A stretch of 64,000 nucleotides of DNA from Vibrio cyclitrophicus (GCF_024347435.1 NZ_AP025481.1:1178001-1242000), one strand, 5' to 3'. Numbered from the stretch's first letter, positions 35,819-45,169 are shown. Notes: generated by a model from the sequence alone, not told the origin. Numbers and translations are program-made.

Positions 35819-37630
35819 TTATACGTAGTCTTTATATTTATCTAGGAAACGAACCGGTGTTGATAGTGCATCTCGGCGGAACGGGTCGCCCAATTCCTGA
35901 GTACACATGATTTCAATGATGGTTGTTTTGCCTTCGTTCATTTGCATGTCGATAGCTTTTTGCAGAGTTGGGCCTACATCTTCTAGCTTATCAACTGTGA
36001 TACCTTCAGCGCCCATTGCTCGTGCGATCTCTGCAAAGCTTTGGTTCTCAAGTTCACCAGCAACAAAGCGTCGGTTGTAGAAGTCGACTTGGTTCTTCTT
36101 CTCAGCACCCCATTGACGGTTGTGGAATACCACGGCTGTCACTGGAATGTTATGGCGAACACATGTCATGGTTTCCATCAAGCTCATGCCCCACGCACCA
36201 TCGCCAGCATAAGAAATAGCGGGACGATGAGGTGCCGCTGCTTTCGCACCAATGATGGTCGGGAACGCATAACCACAGTTACCGAAACTCATTGCAGCAA
36301 AGAAGCTACGTGGTTTTTCAAAGCGTAAGTAGCTGTTTGCCACTGAGTTGATGTTACCGATGTCCGTCGAGACCATTACGTCTTCAGGCATCGCTTTTTC
36401 TAGCTCACGCAATACTTGGCGTGGGTGTAGATATTCGCCACCAGAGAACGGAGTCTCGTGTGAGTTTTCTTCAATCATATCTAAGCTGAACGAGTCACGT
36501 TCGTGTGTCCACTCATCAAGCTCTTTTTCCCACAGTGCTTTCTCTGTTGCGACTGTATCTTGACGAGCGCCTTTGTTGTCATCACACAACAGTGCGCGGC
36601 CTTCCAATCTTTCAGATAAAGCAACCGCAGCTGCTTTCGCATCGCCACAGATACCAACAGAAATCTTCTTAACCAAACCTAGCATCTTGTTGTCTGCATC
36701 AATCTGAATGATTTTCGCGTTCTTCGGCCAGTAGTCCATGCCATGTTGAGGCAAGGTACCAAATGGACCAAGACGTGTACCCAACGCGATAACCACATCC
36801 GCTTGAGCCATCAATTTCATTGCTGCTTTCGAACCTTGGTAGCCTAGAGGGCCACACCATAATGGGTGACTCGCAGGGAAAGAGTCATTGTGCAGGTAGC
36901 TGTTCACTACAGGTGCACCTAGTCTTTCTGCTAATGCTGCACACTCTTGAACTGCATCTGCCATTACCACACCGCCACCAGAAATGATGACTGGGAATTT
37001 TGCTTCAGCAATCAGGTCTGCTGCTTCATTCAGAGACTTCTCGCCACCTGGACCACGATCTAAACGCGCGGGTTTCGGGATCTCGGTTTGAGTTTCACCG
37101 TAGAAATAGTCACGTGGAATATTCAGTTGAGTTGGACCCATCTCGCTCATTGCGCGGTCAAAACATCGGCCTGTGTATTCTGCCATACGGTCTGGGTGCG
37201 TTACGTGTCCTTGATACTTAGTAAACTCTTGGAACATTGGAAGCTGGTTACACTCTTGGAAACCACCTAAGCCCATTGTTTTTGTACCTGTCTCTGGCGT
37301 CACAATGACGACCGGGCTATGTGCCCAGAACGCCGCTGCAATCGCAGTCACACAGTTACTAATACCCGGGCCGTTTTGCCCGATTACTACGCCGTGGCGA
37401 CCAGATACACGAGAGTAACCATCTGCCATGTGAGCAGCACCTTGCTCGTGTACCACTGGGACCAATCGAATGCCAGCAGGAGCAAAGATATCCATTGCGT
37501 CCATAAATGCTGACCCCATGATGCCGAACATGTCGGTAACATCATTAGCAACCATAGTTTCAACGAACGCTTCTGATGGTGTCATTGTTACTGTGCCGGA
37601 AACAACCGTACGTTTTTCTTGCTCGCTCAT
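35819..37630 (-). CDS. xsc: Sulfoacetaldehyde acetyltransferase
   Basis: A thiamine-diphosphate enzyme that splits sulfoacetaldehyde with phosphate into acetyl phosphate and sulfite, the key desulfonation step of taurine catabolism. The 603-residue length and the opening MTPSEAFVETMVANDVTDMFG are characteristic. The ThDP-binding motif is YAGDGAWGMSLMETMT through VVFHN, and the family-specific region NGPGISNCVTAIAAAFWAHSPVV is present. It is transcribed away from the CobS/CobT-like pair. The 265-base divergent region holds GAATGAATTG inverted repeats that may bind the local regulator. Confidence 0.95.
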   Translation of the reverse strand: MSEQEKRTVVSGTVTMTPSEAFVETMVANDVTDMFGIMGSAFMDAMDIFAPAGIRLVPVVHEQGAAHMADGYSRVSGRHGVVIGQNGPGISNCVTAIAAAFWAHSPVVIVTPETGTKTMGLGGFQECNQLPMFQEFTKYQGHVTHPDRMAEYTGRCFDRAMSEMGPTQLNIPRDYFYGETQTEIPKPARLDRGPGGEKSLNEAADLIAEAKFPVIISGGGVVMADAVQECAALAERLGAPVVNSYLHNDSFPASHPLWCGPLGYQGSKAAMKLMAQADVVIALGTRLGPFGTLPQHGMDYWPKNAKIIQIDADNKMLGLVKKISVGICGDAKAAAVALSERLEGRALLCDDNKGARQDTVATEKALWEKELDEWTHERDSFSLDMIEENSHETPFSGGEYLHPRQVLRELEKAMPEDVMVSTDIGNINSVANSYLRFEKPRSFFAAMSFGNCGYAFPTIIGAKAAAPHRPAISYAGDGAWGMSLMETMTCVRHNIPVTAVVFHNRQWGAEKKNQVDFYNRRFVAGELENQSFAEIARAMGAEGITVDKLEDVGPTLQKAIDMQMNEGKTTIIEIMCTQELGDPFRRDALSTPVRFLDKYKDYV

Positions 37631-37670
37631 TCTTCCATTCTCCTTGAGTTAACCAAAATTTCATTTTTCG

Positions 37671-37761
37671 GAATGAATTGTCTCTTTTTCGAATTCATTT
37701 TCACCTTAGTAGTAGAATTTTTGCACGTCAACTTTTTATATTAAATTGGAACAATTCATTC
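37671..37761. promoter_or_regulatory. Inverted GAATGAATTG repeats between xsc and cobS-like gene
   Basis: GAATGAATTG (37671-37680) and its exact inverse CAATTCATTC (37752-37761) flank a third related site GAATTCATTT (37691-37700). The right-hand copy is part of TTGGAACAATTCATTC, whose TGGAACAATT core recurs upstream of pta/iclR. This suggests shared operators for the IclR protein encoded at 42760. Confidence 0.5.
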
Positions 37762-37895
37762 TAATTAATAAAACTGGATCACATTATTGGTAGTTTTTCG
37801 TACAAAAAGTGCCATTAACTTAAGAGGAGCTGTTAATAATCGATGTCATATCGCGATAGCAGCGACAAGTGATGAGCTATATAGAGGGGAATATA

Positions 37896-38876
37896 ATGAA
37901 AGAGGCGGAATTGATACCAACGCAACCAGTAAGTGTGAGAGAACGCTTTGGGATCGACAGCAATCTAACCGTGATGGCATTTGAACATGCGGGCGAATAT
38001 GTGCCGAAAGTCGACCCTAATTACTGTTTTGACCCTGAAGTGACGCTGGCTATATTGGCGGGGTTCACCTCCAATCGTCGCACACTGATTCAAGGCACAC
38101 ATGGGACGGGCAAGTCGTCTCACATTGAGCAAATTGCCGCGAGATTGAACTGGCCATGCTTGAGGATCAACCTAGACGGACACCTAAGTCGCTTGGATTT
38201 CATAGGTAAAGACAGCATCGCCATTAAAGACGGAATGCAGGTGACTGAGTTTAAAGAAGGCATTCTTCCTCAGAGCATTCAACAACCCATCGCACTGGTG
38301 TTAGATGAGTACGACGCTGGTCGTCCTGACGTGATGTTTGTGATTCAACAACTATTAGAGCAGGACGGGAAATACACCTCTTTAGAACAAAATCGAGTGA
38401 TCACGCCTCACCCTTCTTTTCGCTTGTTTGCTACCTGCAACACGCTTGGCTTAGGTAACTTCTCCGGTTTGTATTCGGGCACTCAAGTGCTTAACCACAG
38501 TCAATTAGATAGATGGAACATCATCGCTACGCTCAACTATTTAGACCCACAACATGAAACCAAGATCGTGTTATCCAAGCTTCCAAATCTGAATGATGAA
38601 AGTGGCCGCCAACTGGTTGAGAAAATGATCGCCACCGCAGGATTAACGCGTAACGGGTTTCGGGCTGGCGACCTTTCAACGGTGATGTCTCCGCGAACGG
38701 TGCTCACTTGGGCTGAAAATATCCAAATATTCGACGATGTTGCGACGGCATTTAGGCTTTCATTCTTAAATCGCTGCGAAGACGAAGAAAAAGAACTGGT
38801 TAGCGAATACTATTTCCGTTGCTTTGGTGAAGATTTAGAAACGCCTACTCAAAACTATTCCCACTCGGAGTCGTAA
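37896..38876 (+). CDS. CobS-like AAA+ ATPase (MoxR type)
   Basis: A AAA+ ATPase very like the CobS subunit of aerobic cobaltochelatase: VSVRERFGIDSN, then FDPEVTLAILAGFTSNRR. Walker A is GTHGTGKS at residues 67-74, Walker B is ALVLDEYDAGRPDVMFVIQ with D137/E138, and sensor 1 is FATCNT. The start chosen is ATG at 37896, preceded by GAGGGG at good spacing. It is followed after three bases by a CobT-like VWA gene. No CobN subunit or other cobalamin gene is present nearby, and the pair sits among taurine genes, so a chaperone or insertion role for a taurine enzyme is possible. The biochemical target is unknown. Confidence 0.85.
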   Translation: MKEAELIPTQPVSVRERFGIDSNLTVMAFEHAGEYVPKVDPNYCFDPEVTLAILAGFTSNRRTLIQGTHGTGKSSHIEQIAARLNWPCLRINLDGHLSRLDFIGKDSIAIKDGMQVTEFKEGILPQSIQQPIALVLDEYDAGRPDVMFVIQQLLEQDGKYTSLEQNRVITPHPSFRLFATCNTLGLGNFSGLYSGTQVLNHSQLDRWNIIATLNYLDPQHETKIVLSKLPNLNDESGRQLVEKMIATAGLTRNGFRAGDLSTVMSPRTVLTWAENIQIFDDVATAFRLSFLNRCEDEEKELVSEYYFRCFGEDLETPTQNYSHSES

Positions 38877-38879
38877 ACC

Positions 38880-40598
38880 ATGGCCAATGTTTCTTCCCAG
38901 CAGAAAAAGATCCTCGATCTTGGCGTGTCTGTCGCCAGAGCGATCAGCGGTGAGTTGAGTCTGAATTATCGGGGAGAACGTCTCTATAAAGGCAATAGCC
39001 CCTGTTATTATCAGTCTGCACATACTAACGATCTCACCTTTGTGTCTCGCCATGAGTTGAAAAACAGCAAACTTTCGATGCAAGGCAAGATCGATTCATC
39101 AGCATTACGACTCTTACTTTCAGATGCTGATCTTCACTATTCATTACGACCGAAAAACGAAGTCGAACGTCTGTTATATGATTTCTGCGAACAAGTACGA
39201 ATTGAATCGCAAGTTCCATCTTATTTAAGAGGTGTAACCACCAGTATTCAGTTCAATTTTGCGTATTGGAGCGACCAATATCATCAGAATGGCTTCACCG
39301 AATCACGAATCGGCATGTTGCTGTTTACACTGATGCAAGTCATCCACACCCGCTTAACCGGTGTTCCAGTTTCGGAGCCGATTGCTGAAACCATTGAATC
39401 GACTCGCGCCGGCATCGTGCCTACTTTTGGGCACAGCCTGAAGCGCTTAAAGCAACATAGAACCGACCAACAACAGTTTGCTCACTGCGCCAATGAGCTT
39501 GCAGCCCTTGCACAAGAGCTAATAACCCAAGAACAAGAGAGCGATAACTCGCCCACGCCAACAGTTGAAGAAGACATTAAGATCCTTGCACAACTTGCCT
39601 TAATTGTGGATGGTGACATTCAAGATGAAGACGTCGATACCGACATCACAGGCAGTAGCAAGGTATTCGAGCTGTCGGGCGCCAATTATCAGGTCTTTAA
39701 TTCAGAATTGGATCAAGTCATCGCGGCAGACAAACTCGTCAGGCGCGCCCTATTACTCGAACTGAGACAAAAGCTCACCGATGACATCATGGCGAGACAA
39801 GTCAACACTCGCCGTTTAGCCGCGATGCTCACTCGCTTTGTTGCCACTCCTCAAACGAACCGACGTCAGGGTCATTTAGAAGAAGGCATTGTTAACGCCA
39901 CTACCATCACCAAGCTCATCACATCGCCATTAGATCGCACTGTCTTTTATCAACCAGACATTGGCGCATCTCATCAATGTGCCATCACGTTTTTGATGGA
40001 CTGCTCAGGCTCAATGCAAAAGCACAGTCACAAGCTAAGCCTACTGATGGATACAATTCTCAAATCCGTTGGGCTGGCCAGCATTCCTTTTGAGATTATT
40101 GGCTTCACCACCAATAACTGGAACGGTGGCAAGGTTTATCGACAGTGGCTCAAGCAAGGTCAACCGAAACACCCAGGCCGCTTGAACGAAGTTCGACATA
40201 TCGTATTTAAGGATTTTGATACCCATTGGAGACGCTCTCGCCTTGGCATTGCCAGCCTTCGTAAAGCAGACATCTTTAAAGAAGGGATTGATAGCGAAGC
40301 GGTGCAATTCGCTAGTCAGCGGTTGCAACAGCACAATGCACAAAGAAAGGTTTTAATCGTGTTCTCAGACGGCTGTCCGATGGATACCGCCACCAGCACC
40401 GCCAACGATCAGTTCTATTTAGATAACCATCTCAAACAAGTCATTGAACGTGAGTCGACCAAAAACGGTATCGAAATTCACGGTGTGGGGATGGGTGTCG
40501 ATTTAAGTCCGTATTACCGCAGTAACATCACTTTAGATGTGCAGGAGAGCTGTTTGTTTGGGTTATCTAGGAACATCTTCGAGATGCTAAAGCGTTAG
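38880..40598 (+). CDS. CobT-like VWA-domain protein
   Basis: Partner of the CobS-like ATPase. The 572-residue protein has a CobT-like N-terminal region, an acidic middle segment (EEDIKILAQLALIVDGDIQDEDVD) and a C-terminal von Willebrand A domain. The metal site is DCSGS at residues 374-378 and IVFSDGCPMDTAT later. The final HGVGMGVDLSPYYR resembles the CobT end. AAA/VWA pairs of this type remodel or activate large enzymes, for example cobaltochelatase, NorQ/NorD and CbbQ/CbbO. It follows cobS by three bases and converges with the TauE-type gene. Confidence 0.85.
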   Translation: MANVSSQQKKILDLGVSVARAISGELSLNYRGERLYKGNSPCYYQSAHTNDLTFVSRHELKNSKLSMQGKIDSSALRLLLSDADLHYSLRPKNEVERLLYDFCEQVRIESQVPSYLRGVTTSIQFNFAYWSDQYHQNGFTESRIGMLLFTLMQVIHTRLTGVPVSEPIAETIESTRAGIVPTFGHSLKRLKQHRTDQQQFAHCANELAALAQELITQEQESDNSPTPTVEEDIKILAQLALIVDGDIQDEDVDTDITGSSKVFELSGANYQVFNSELDQVIAADKLVRRALLLELRQKLTDDIMARQVNTRRLAAMLTRFVATPQTNRRQGHLEEGIVNATTITKLITSPLDRTVFYQPDIGASHQCAITFLMDCSGSMQKHSHKLSLLMDTILKSVGLASIPFEIIGFTTNNWNGGKVYRQWLKQGQPKHPGRLNEVRHIVFKDFDTHWRRSRLGIASLRKADIFKEGIDSEAVQFASQRLQQHNAQRKVLIVFSDGCPMDTATSTANDQFYLDNHLKQVIERESTKNGIEIHGVGMGVDLSPYYRSNITLDVQESCLFGLSRNIFEMLKR

Positions 40599-40698
40599 GA
40601 GATATAAGTCGTGAGCAGTGAAGTATCGGCTAGCAGACCGCTAGCCTTTTATCGGAATGTTCTTAATAGGTAGCAAGCAACTGATATATAAAAAGTAG

Positions 40699-41466
40699 CT
40701 AAGAGACAGCAAGCAACGACCATGCAGAGGCCGCCATCAAATATCCACCAATCAACATCAGCACAATAAACACCAGCTTTCTGAGTTGATCATTGGACAG
40801 CGGCGGTGGGAAGCGCCGAGCAAACATAGTAACAAGTGCCACCAAGGGGACAGCGATTGCGGATAGCCACAGTATGCTCGCTTCCATGTCACCAGCAGCG
40901 TAGACATTGACAGTACGGGACATCGACGTACAAGCGAACACCATCAGCAGTGTGCTTCGCACCAGATCGAGCGTAAAAGGTTGTCGATAGAGATGATAAA
41001 CAATCGGTGGACCTGCCATCCCAAACAACCCACCCGCTAACCCAGAGCTAAAGCCTGAGACAAGGAAAGATACGGTTGCCGAACGATCCTTTCTGGTTTT
41101 AGGTTTGAACATAAAACTCACACCTGCGAATAGCACCATCGCACCCAATAGTCCTCGGAGAATATGCGTTGCCGAATCGCTCAACTCGTCCAGCAAGAAC
41201 ACCCCCATCGATACGCCGGGAATAATACCGATCACTAACACCACCAGAATCTTGAGCTCCCCAAGTAATGGTTTACCCATCAAAGCAACCAAGCAATTGA
41301 ACAAGGTCACAATACTCACCACTGCGGCTATAACGGGTAAAGAAACCAGATTAAGGCTGACCGTCAAACCAATCACGATGATACCGAGGCCAAAACCCGT
41401 CACAGTTTGGAAGTAGGTACCCACCGCAATAGTGGCAAGAATGGCGAGTAAAACAGGTAACTCCAT
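40699..41466 (-). CDS. tauE: TauE/SafE-family sulfite exporter-like membrane protein
   Basis: A predicted anion exporter. The 255-residue protein has about eight hydrophobic segments and the TauE/SafE repeats: TGFGLGIIVIGLTVSLNLVSL in the first half and VSGFSSGLAGGLFGMAGPPIVYHLY in the second. Next to xsc and pta, its likely job is to export the toxic sulfite released by Xsc. It is 66 bases downstream of pta on the same strand, suggesting a pta-tauE operon. Confidence 0.85.
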   Translation of the reverse strand: MELPVLLAILATIAVGTYFQTVTGFGLGIIVIGLTVSLNLVSLPVIAAVVSIVTLFNCLVALMGKPLLGELKILVVLVIGIIPGVSMGVFLLDELSDSATHILRGLLGAMVLFAGVSFMFKPKTRKDRSATVSFLVSGFSSGLAGGLFGMAGPPIVYHLYRQPFTLDLVRSTLLMVFACTSMSRTVNVYAAGDMEASILWLSAIAVPLVALVTMFARRFPPPLSNDQLRKLVFIVLMLIGGYLMAASAWSLLAVS

Positions 41467-41532
41467 TAGCTATCCTAATTAGGTTGTTTTGGGTTTGATT
41501 TGAATGTGAGTACTAGATACTAGAGTGAGATG

Positions 41533-42606
41533 TTAATACCGGAACTCAAATGCCGACTCTTCTTTTTCTTCAACATCAGCTTCAGTATCAGCCTTAGAGC
41601 TAGACACTTTCTCTTGCTGCGCTTGTACGGCAGTCACCGCAATTACGTTAAAGATATCTTCCGCGCTACACCCTCTGGATAAGTCATTGGCAGGCTGATT
41701 CAATCCTTGTAGTAACGGGCCAATCGCGACCGCGCCACCTAACCTTTCTGCGAGCTTATAGCCTATGTTCCCCGCTTCTAAATTAGGGAATATCAATACG
41801 TTAGATTGGCCTTTTACTTCTGAATCGGGCAGCTTTTTTGCGGCAATTTCAGTCACAATCGCGGCATCGAGTTGAACATCCTGATCGACAGCTATTCCGG
41901 GACAGCGTTGCTTCACTAACTGAGCAGCATTGCGAACCTTATCGACCGATTCGTGTTTCGCACTGCCATTGGTCGAAAACGACAACATTGCCACTTTAGG
42001 TTCTTCCATCAGCAGCGTTTGAGCACTGTTTGATGCCGCCACTGCAATAGAGGCCAACTCCGTTTCATTGGGGTTAATCACCAAACCACAATCACTGAAA
42101 ATCATGCCGCCTTTAAGATTATGGAAAGGCTCACACAACATCATCAGAAAGAAGCTGGATACCAATTCACTGTCTGGCGCAGGCCCAATAATCTGCAGCG
42201 CCGCTCGTACTACATCAGACGTGGTATAAACCGCACCATTAACCGTACCGTCGACCAGTCCTTCCCTCACCATCAAATTGGCAAAAATCAGTGGGTCTTT
42301 GACCTTCTCCAATGCATCTTCATAAGTCATGCCTTTGGCTTTTCTTAGCTCATAGAGCCGTTCAGCCAACACAGCTTTGAGTGCTGATGTTTGTGGTGAC
42401 ACAATATGAATGCCGGCGAGATTAATGTGGTTCAACTGTGCCGCTTCGATAATCGCCTTTTCATCGCCGACTAGCGTGATGTAAGCAAGCTGTTTATCTA
42501 TCGCCAATCGCGCCGCTTTGAGTACACGAGGGTCTTCTGCTTCACTCAAAACCACTCGCTTACGATCTAAGTGAGCCTTATCAATAATCCGTTCAATCGC
42601 CTTCAT
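41533..42606 (-). CDS. pta: Phosphate acetyltransferase
   Basis: Converts acetyl phosphate from Xsc into acetyl-CoA. The short, single-domain Pta type is recognised from VVLSEAEDPRVLKAARL, DGTVNGAVYTTSDVVRAALQIIG, SSFFLMML, DCGLVINPNETELASIA and the terminal NVLIFPNLEAGNIGYKLAERLGG. A hydrophilic tail rich in Ser/Glu/Lys (about 25 residues, ending EFRY) follows the enzyme domain and is unusual. The start chosen is ATG at 42606 (MKAIER), with GGAA upstream; four codons earlier another ATG lacks a ribosome site. Transcribed divergently from the iclR gene. Confidence 0.92.
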   Translation of the reverse strand: MKAIERIIDKAHLDRKRVVLSEAEDPRVLKAARLAIDKQLAYITLVGDEKAIIEAAQLNHINLAGIHIVSPQTSALKAVLAERLYELRKAKGMTYEDALEKVKDPLIFANLMVREGLVDGTVNGAVYTTSDVVRAALQIIGPAPDSELVSSFFLMMLCEPFHNLKGGMIFSDCGLVINPNETELASIAVAASNSAQTLLMEEPKVAMLSFSTNGSAKHESVDKVRNAAQLVKQRCPGIAVDQDVQLDAAIVTEIAAKKLPDSEVKGQSNVLIFPNLEAGNIGYKLAERLGGAVAIGPLLQGLNQPANDLSRGCSAEDIFNVIAVTAVQAQQEKVSSSKADTEADVEEKEESAFEFRY

Positions 42607-42626
42607 CTTAAATTCCATTTATTGAG

Positions 42627-42644
42627 ATTAATTGTTCCATAATT
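42627..42644. promoter_or_regulatory. TGGAACAATT motif between pta and iclR
   Basis: Read on the minus strand this is TATGGAACAATTAAT. The ten-base core TGGAACAATT is identical to that at 37747-37756 upstream of xsc/cobS. Confidence 0.45.
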
Positions 42645-42759
42645 TATATTTATATTATTGAAATAATAAAAAAGGTCAAATTTTATTCAGATAATTGAAG
42701 ATTTTTAATTTGGTATGTACACTCTTATACATAGACATATCGCAAGGATGAATCACTGT

Positions 42760-43542
42760 ATGCAAACAGAAACACCACAAGTTCAAGGAGATACGCCCAC
42801 TCTCCGACTTTTTGCACTATTAGAGGTGATAGCGCAAAAAGATGAGTTTATTTCTCTTCAAGGGCTCGTCGAAGAAACCGGACTACCGAAACCAACTCTG
42901 CACCGTATGCTGCAACAATTGGAAGCCGCAGGCATTATTCAAAGAGATGGTGACGAAAAGCATTACAGCTCTGGCATTCGACTCAGAAAGCTTGCTGAAA
43001 ACCTGCTGTTCAATAGCACCATGCACAGCGCACGACGCACTATTCTTGAAAACCTTCGAGCAGAAGTCGGCGAAAGCTGCAACCTAACGGCACTGTCGAG
43101 CGGTGAGATCATCTATCTTGATCGAGCAGAAACCGAAGCCCCGCTGCGCTTCCATCTACAGCCAGGCTCTCGCGTGCCCGTACATTGCTCAGCCACAGGC
43201 AAATTGTTTTTGGCGCACATGTCGAAATCACAACGCAGAAGACTGATCGAAAGTGTGCCTCTCACTCAATACACAGTAAAAACCATCACCGACTACTCGA
43301 CGCTAGAGAAAGACATCGAAGAAGCGAAGATCCAAGGTTTTGCTATTGATGATGAAGAGTTCTTACCCGGTTTAGTCTGTATCGCTGTATTGATACCGTC
43401 TTCTACTGGCCAATCCAATCTTGGCTTAGCAATACAAGCACCAGTGATTCGAGTAAAACCAGACGAAGCGATCAAGTTTCTGCCAGCTCTTCAAAAAGCA
43501 GCCAAAGCGCTCGCGAAGATAGAGTCTGATAACTGGGGCTAG
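42760..43542 (+). CDS. IclR-family transcriptional regulator
   Basis: A winged-helix regulator with an IclR effector domain. The N-terminal HTH is LRLFALLEVIAQKDEFISLQGLV, then EETGLPKPTLHRMLQQLEAAG. The effector domain shows IYLDRAETEAPLRFHLQPGSRVPVHCSATGKLFLA and GFAIDDEEFLPGLVCIAVLI. It is divergent from pta and followed by an aldehyde dehydrogenase gene, so it probably controls the taurine/sulfoacetaldehyde genes, in place of the MocR-type TauR of Rhodobacter. Start choice is uncertain: ATG at 42760 has AAGGA 11 bases before it; in-frame ATGs at 42748 and 42715 have no better site. Confidence 0.85.
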   Translation: MQTETPQVQGDTPTLRLFALLEVIAQKDEFISLQGLVEETGLPKPTLHRMLQQLEAAGIIQRDGDEKHYSSGIRLRKLAENLLFNSTMHSARRTILENLRAEVGESCNLTALSSGEIIYLDRAETEAPLRFHLQPGSRVPVHCSATGKLFLAHMSKSQRRRLIESVPLTQYTVKTITDYSTLEKDIEEAKIQGFAIDDEEFLPGLVCIAVLIPSSTGQSNLGLAIQAPVIRVKPDEAIKFLPALQKAAKALAKIESDNWG

Positions 43543-43592
43543 TGAGAAGCTATCTCAGAGAATGACCAAGATTAGCGAATCAACATTAATGA

Positions 43593-43621
43593 ACTTCGAC
43601 CAATGAACATTTGGTCGAAGT
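43593..43621. promoter_or_regulatory. Perfect 11-bp inverted repeat before the aldehyde dehydrogenase gene
   Basis: ACTTCGACCAA and its inverse TTGGTCGAAGT are separated by seven bases, 67 bases before the start at 43688. No T-run follows, so it may be an operator or a weak terminator of iclR. Confidence 0.4.
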
Positions 43622-43687
43622 CATTTCAACACACGCCACCCCGCACATAAGCAACACGTCTAAAGTAATCACAACAAAGGAATCACG

Positions 43688-45109
43688 ATGCTAAACATTA
43701 AGAACCAGCACTTACTCTCTTTTATGGTGACAGAAGCGAACAACGCAGTTGCAGTCACAAACCCAGCAACGGGTGAGCTTATTGGGCATGCGCCAATCTC
43801 ATCCGAGGCGGAGTTAGAGAGCGCTATCGAACGCGCTCATGTTGCGCAGAAAGAGTGGGCAAAAATTCCCGCTAAATCCCGTGCTGCATTGCTAAGTGGT
43901 TGGCATCAACTGATCCTTGAAAACAAAGAAGATCTTGCTCGCCTAATGACCATTGAACAAGGTAAGCCTTTAGCAGAAGCAACGGGCGAAGTGGTGTATG
44001 GCGCGAGCTTTATTGAATGGTTTGCCGAAGAAGCGAAGCGAACTTATGGTGATTCCATTCCTAGCACCGCCACAGGCAAACGCTTGGTGACCATCAAGCA
44101 ACCTATCGGAGTCGCATGTGCCATTACGCCATGGAACTTTCCAATTGCGATGATCACTCGTAAGGCCGCTCCTGCCCTTGCTGCTGGCTGTAGTTTTATT
44201 GTGAAGCCCTCAGATGAAACGCCGCTTTCTGCATTTGCTGTGGTTGAACTGGCTTACCAAGCAGGCATTCCGAAAGATCTACTCCAAGTCGTACTTGGCG
44301 ACAGCCCCGAACAGATTGGTGAGCTTTTCACATCACACCCACTGATCAAAAAGATCTCTTTTACTGGATCGACTCGAGTCGGCAGTATCTTGATGGCTCA
44401 AGCGGCAAAAGGCATTAAGCGCACCTCAATGGAACTGGGTGGCAATGCACCGTTTATCGTGTTTGACGATGCGGATATCGACGCTGCAGTTCAAGGCGCA
44501 ATGGCTTCAAAATTCCGTAATGCAGGCCAAACCTGTGTTTGTGCAAACCGTTTCTACGTACACAGTAAAGTACACGATGAGTTTGTGGCTAAATTCGACC
44601 AAGCAGTACAGCTGCTTAAAATTGGAAACGGTTTGGACGAAGGCGTAACGGTTGGCCCTGTTATCAATGAAGGTGCTAAGCAAAACATCCAAGGATTGAT
44701 AAACCGAGCTATTGAACAAGGTGCTAAACCTGTGACGCCACTTCAACAACTTGATGGACTCTTCCTTCAACCCGTTGTTCTTAAAGATGTAAAACACAGC
44801 ATGGACATCGTTCAACAAGAGATTTTTGGCCCAGTCGCACCCGTGATGCAATTCGAGACAGACGAAGAGCTTATTGAGATGGCCAACGACACTATTTACG
44901 GTTTGGCGTCGTACTTCTACAGTCAGAACATTCATCGAGTATGGAACATCGCGGAAGCACTTGAGTACGGTATGGTTGGCATAAATGATGGCCTAATCTC
45001 AACCGAAGTCGCGCCTTTCGGTGGGGTTAAACAATCAGGTATTGGCCGTGAAGGCGCAAAGGAAGGCATCGATGAGTATATGGATATTAAGTATCTTTGC
45101 TTTGGTTGA
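43688..45109 (+). CDS. NAD(P)+-dependent semialdehyde dehydrogenase (GabD-like)
   Basis: An aldehyde dehydrogenase of 473 residues closest in motifs to succinate-semialdehyde dehydrogenase GabD. Present are NFPIAMITRKAAPALAAGCS, the coenzyme motif FTGSTRVGS, the Glu in MELGGNAPF, and the catalytic Cys at residue 283 in FRNAGQTCVCANR. Located beside the taurine regulator, it might instead oxidise a sulfonated or amine-derived aldehyde such as sulfoacetaldehyde. The ATG at 43688 has AAGGA seven bases upstream. It is co-directional with iclR and probably in the same unit. Confidence 0.85.
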   Translation: MLNIKNQHLLSFMVTEANNAVAVTNPATGELIGHAPISSEAELESAIERAHVAQKEWAKIPAKSRAALLSGWHQLILENKEDLARLMTIEQGKPLAEATGEVVYGASFIEWFAEEAKRTYGDSIPSTATGKRLVTIKQPIGVACAITPWNFPIAMITRKAAPALAAGCSFIVKPSDETPLSAFAVVELAYQAGIPKDLLQVVLGDSPEQIGELFTSHPLIKKISFTGSTRVGSILMAQAAKGIKRTSMELGGNAPFIVFDDADIDAAVQGAMASKFRNAGQTCVCANRFYVHSKVHDEFVAKFDQAVQLLKIGNGLDEGVTVGPVINEGAKQNIQGLINRAIEQGAKPVTPLQQLDGLFLQPVVLKDVKHSMDIVQQEIFGPVAPVMQFETDEELIEMANDTIYGLASYFYSQNIHRVWNIAEALEYGMVGINDGLISTEVAPFGGVKQSGIGREGAKEGIDEYMDIKYLCFG

Positions 45110-45169
45110 AAATAGGGTTGGTAGTCACTAAGTTTCCTCACTGACTCAGCTATTCTCTTTCTATAACCC

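Noticed and set aside
37896..40598. Cobaltochelatase and hence cobalamin synthesis in this region
   Set aside because: Only CobS- and CobT-like subunits are present; the large CobN subunit and every other cobalamin gene are missing from the window, so the pathway cannot be claimed.
44507..44935. 142-residue reverse-strand frame inside the aldehyde dehydrogenase gene
   Set aside because: It is antisense to the catalytic domain of a convincing enzyme, with no domain or start signal of its own.
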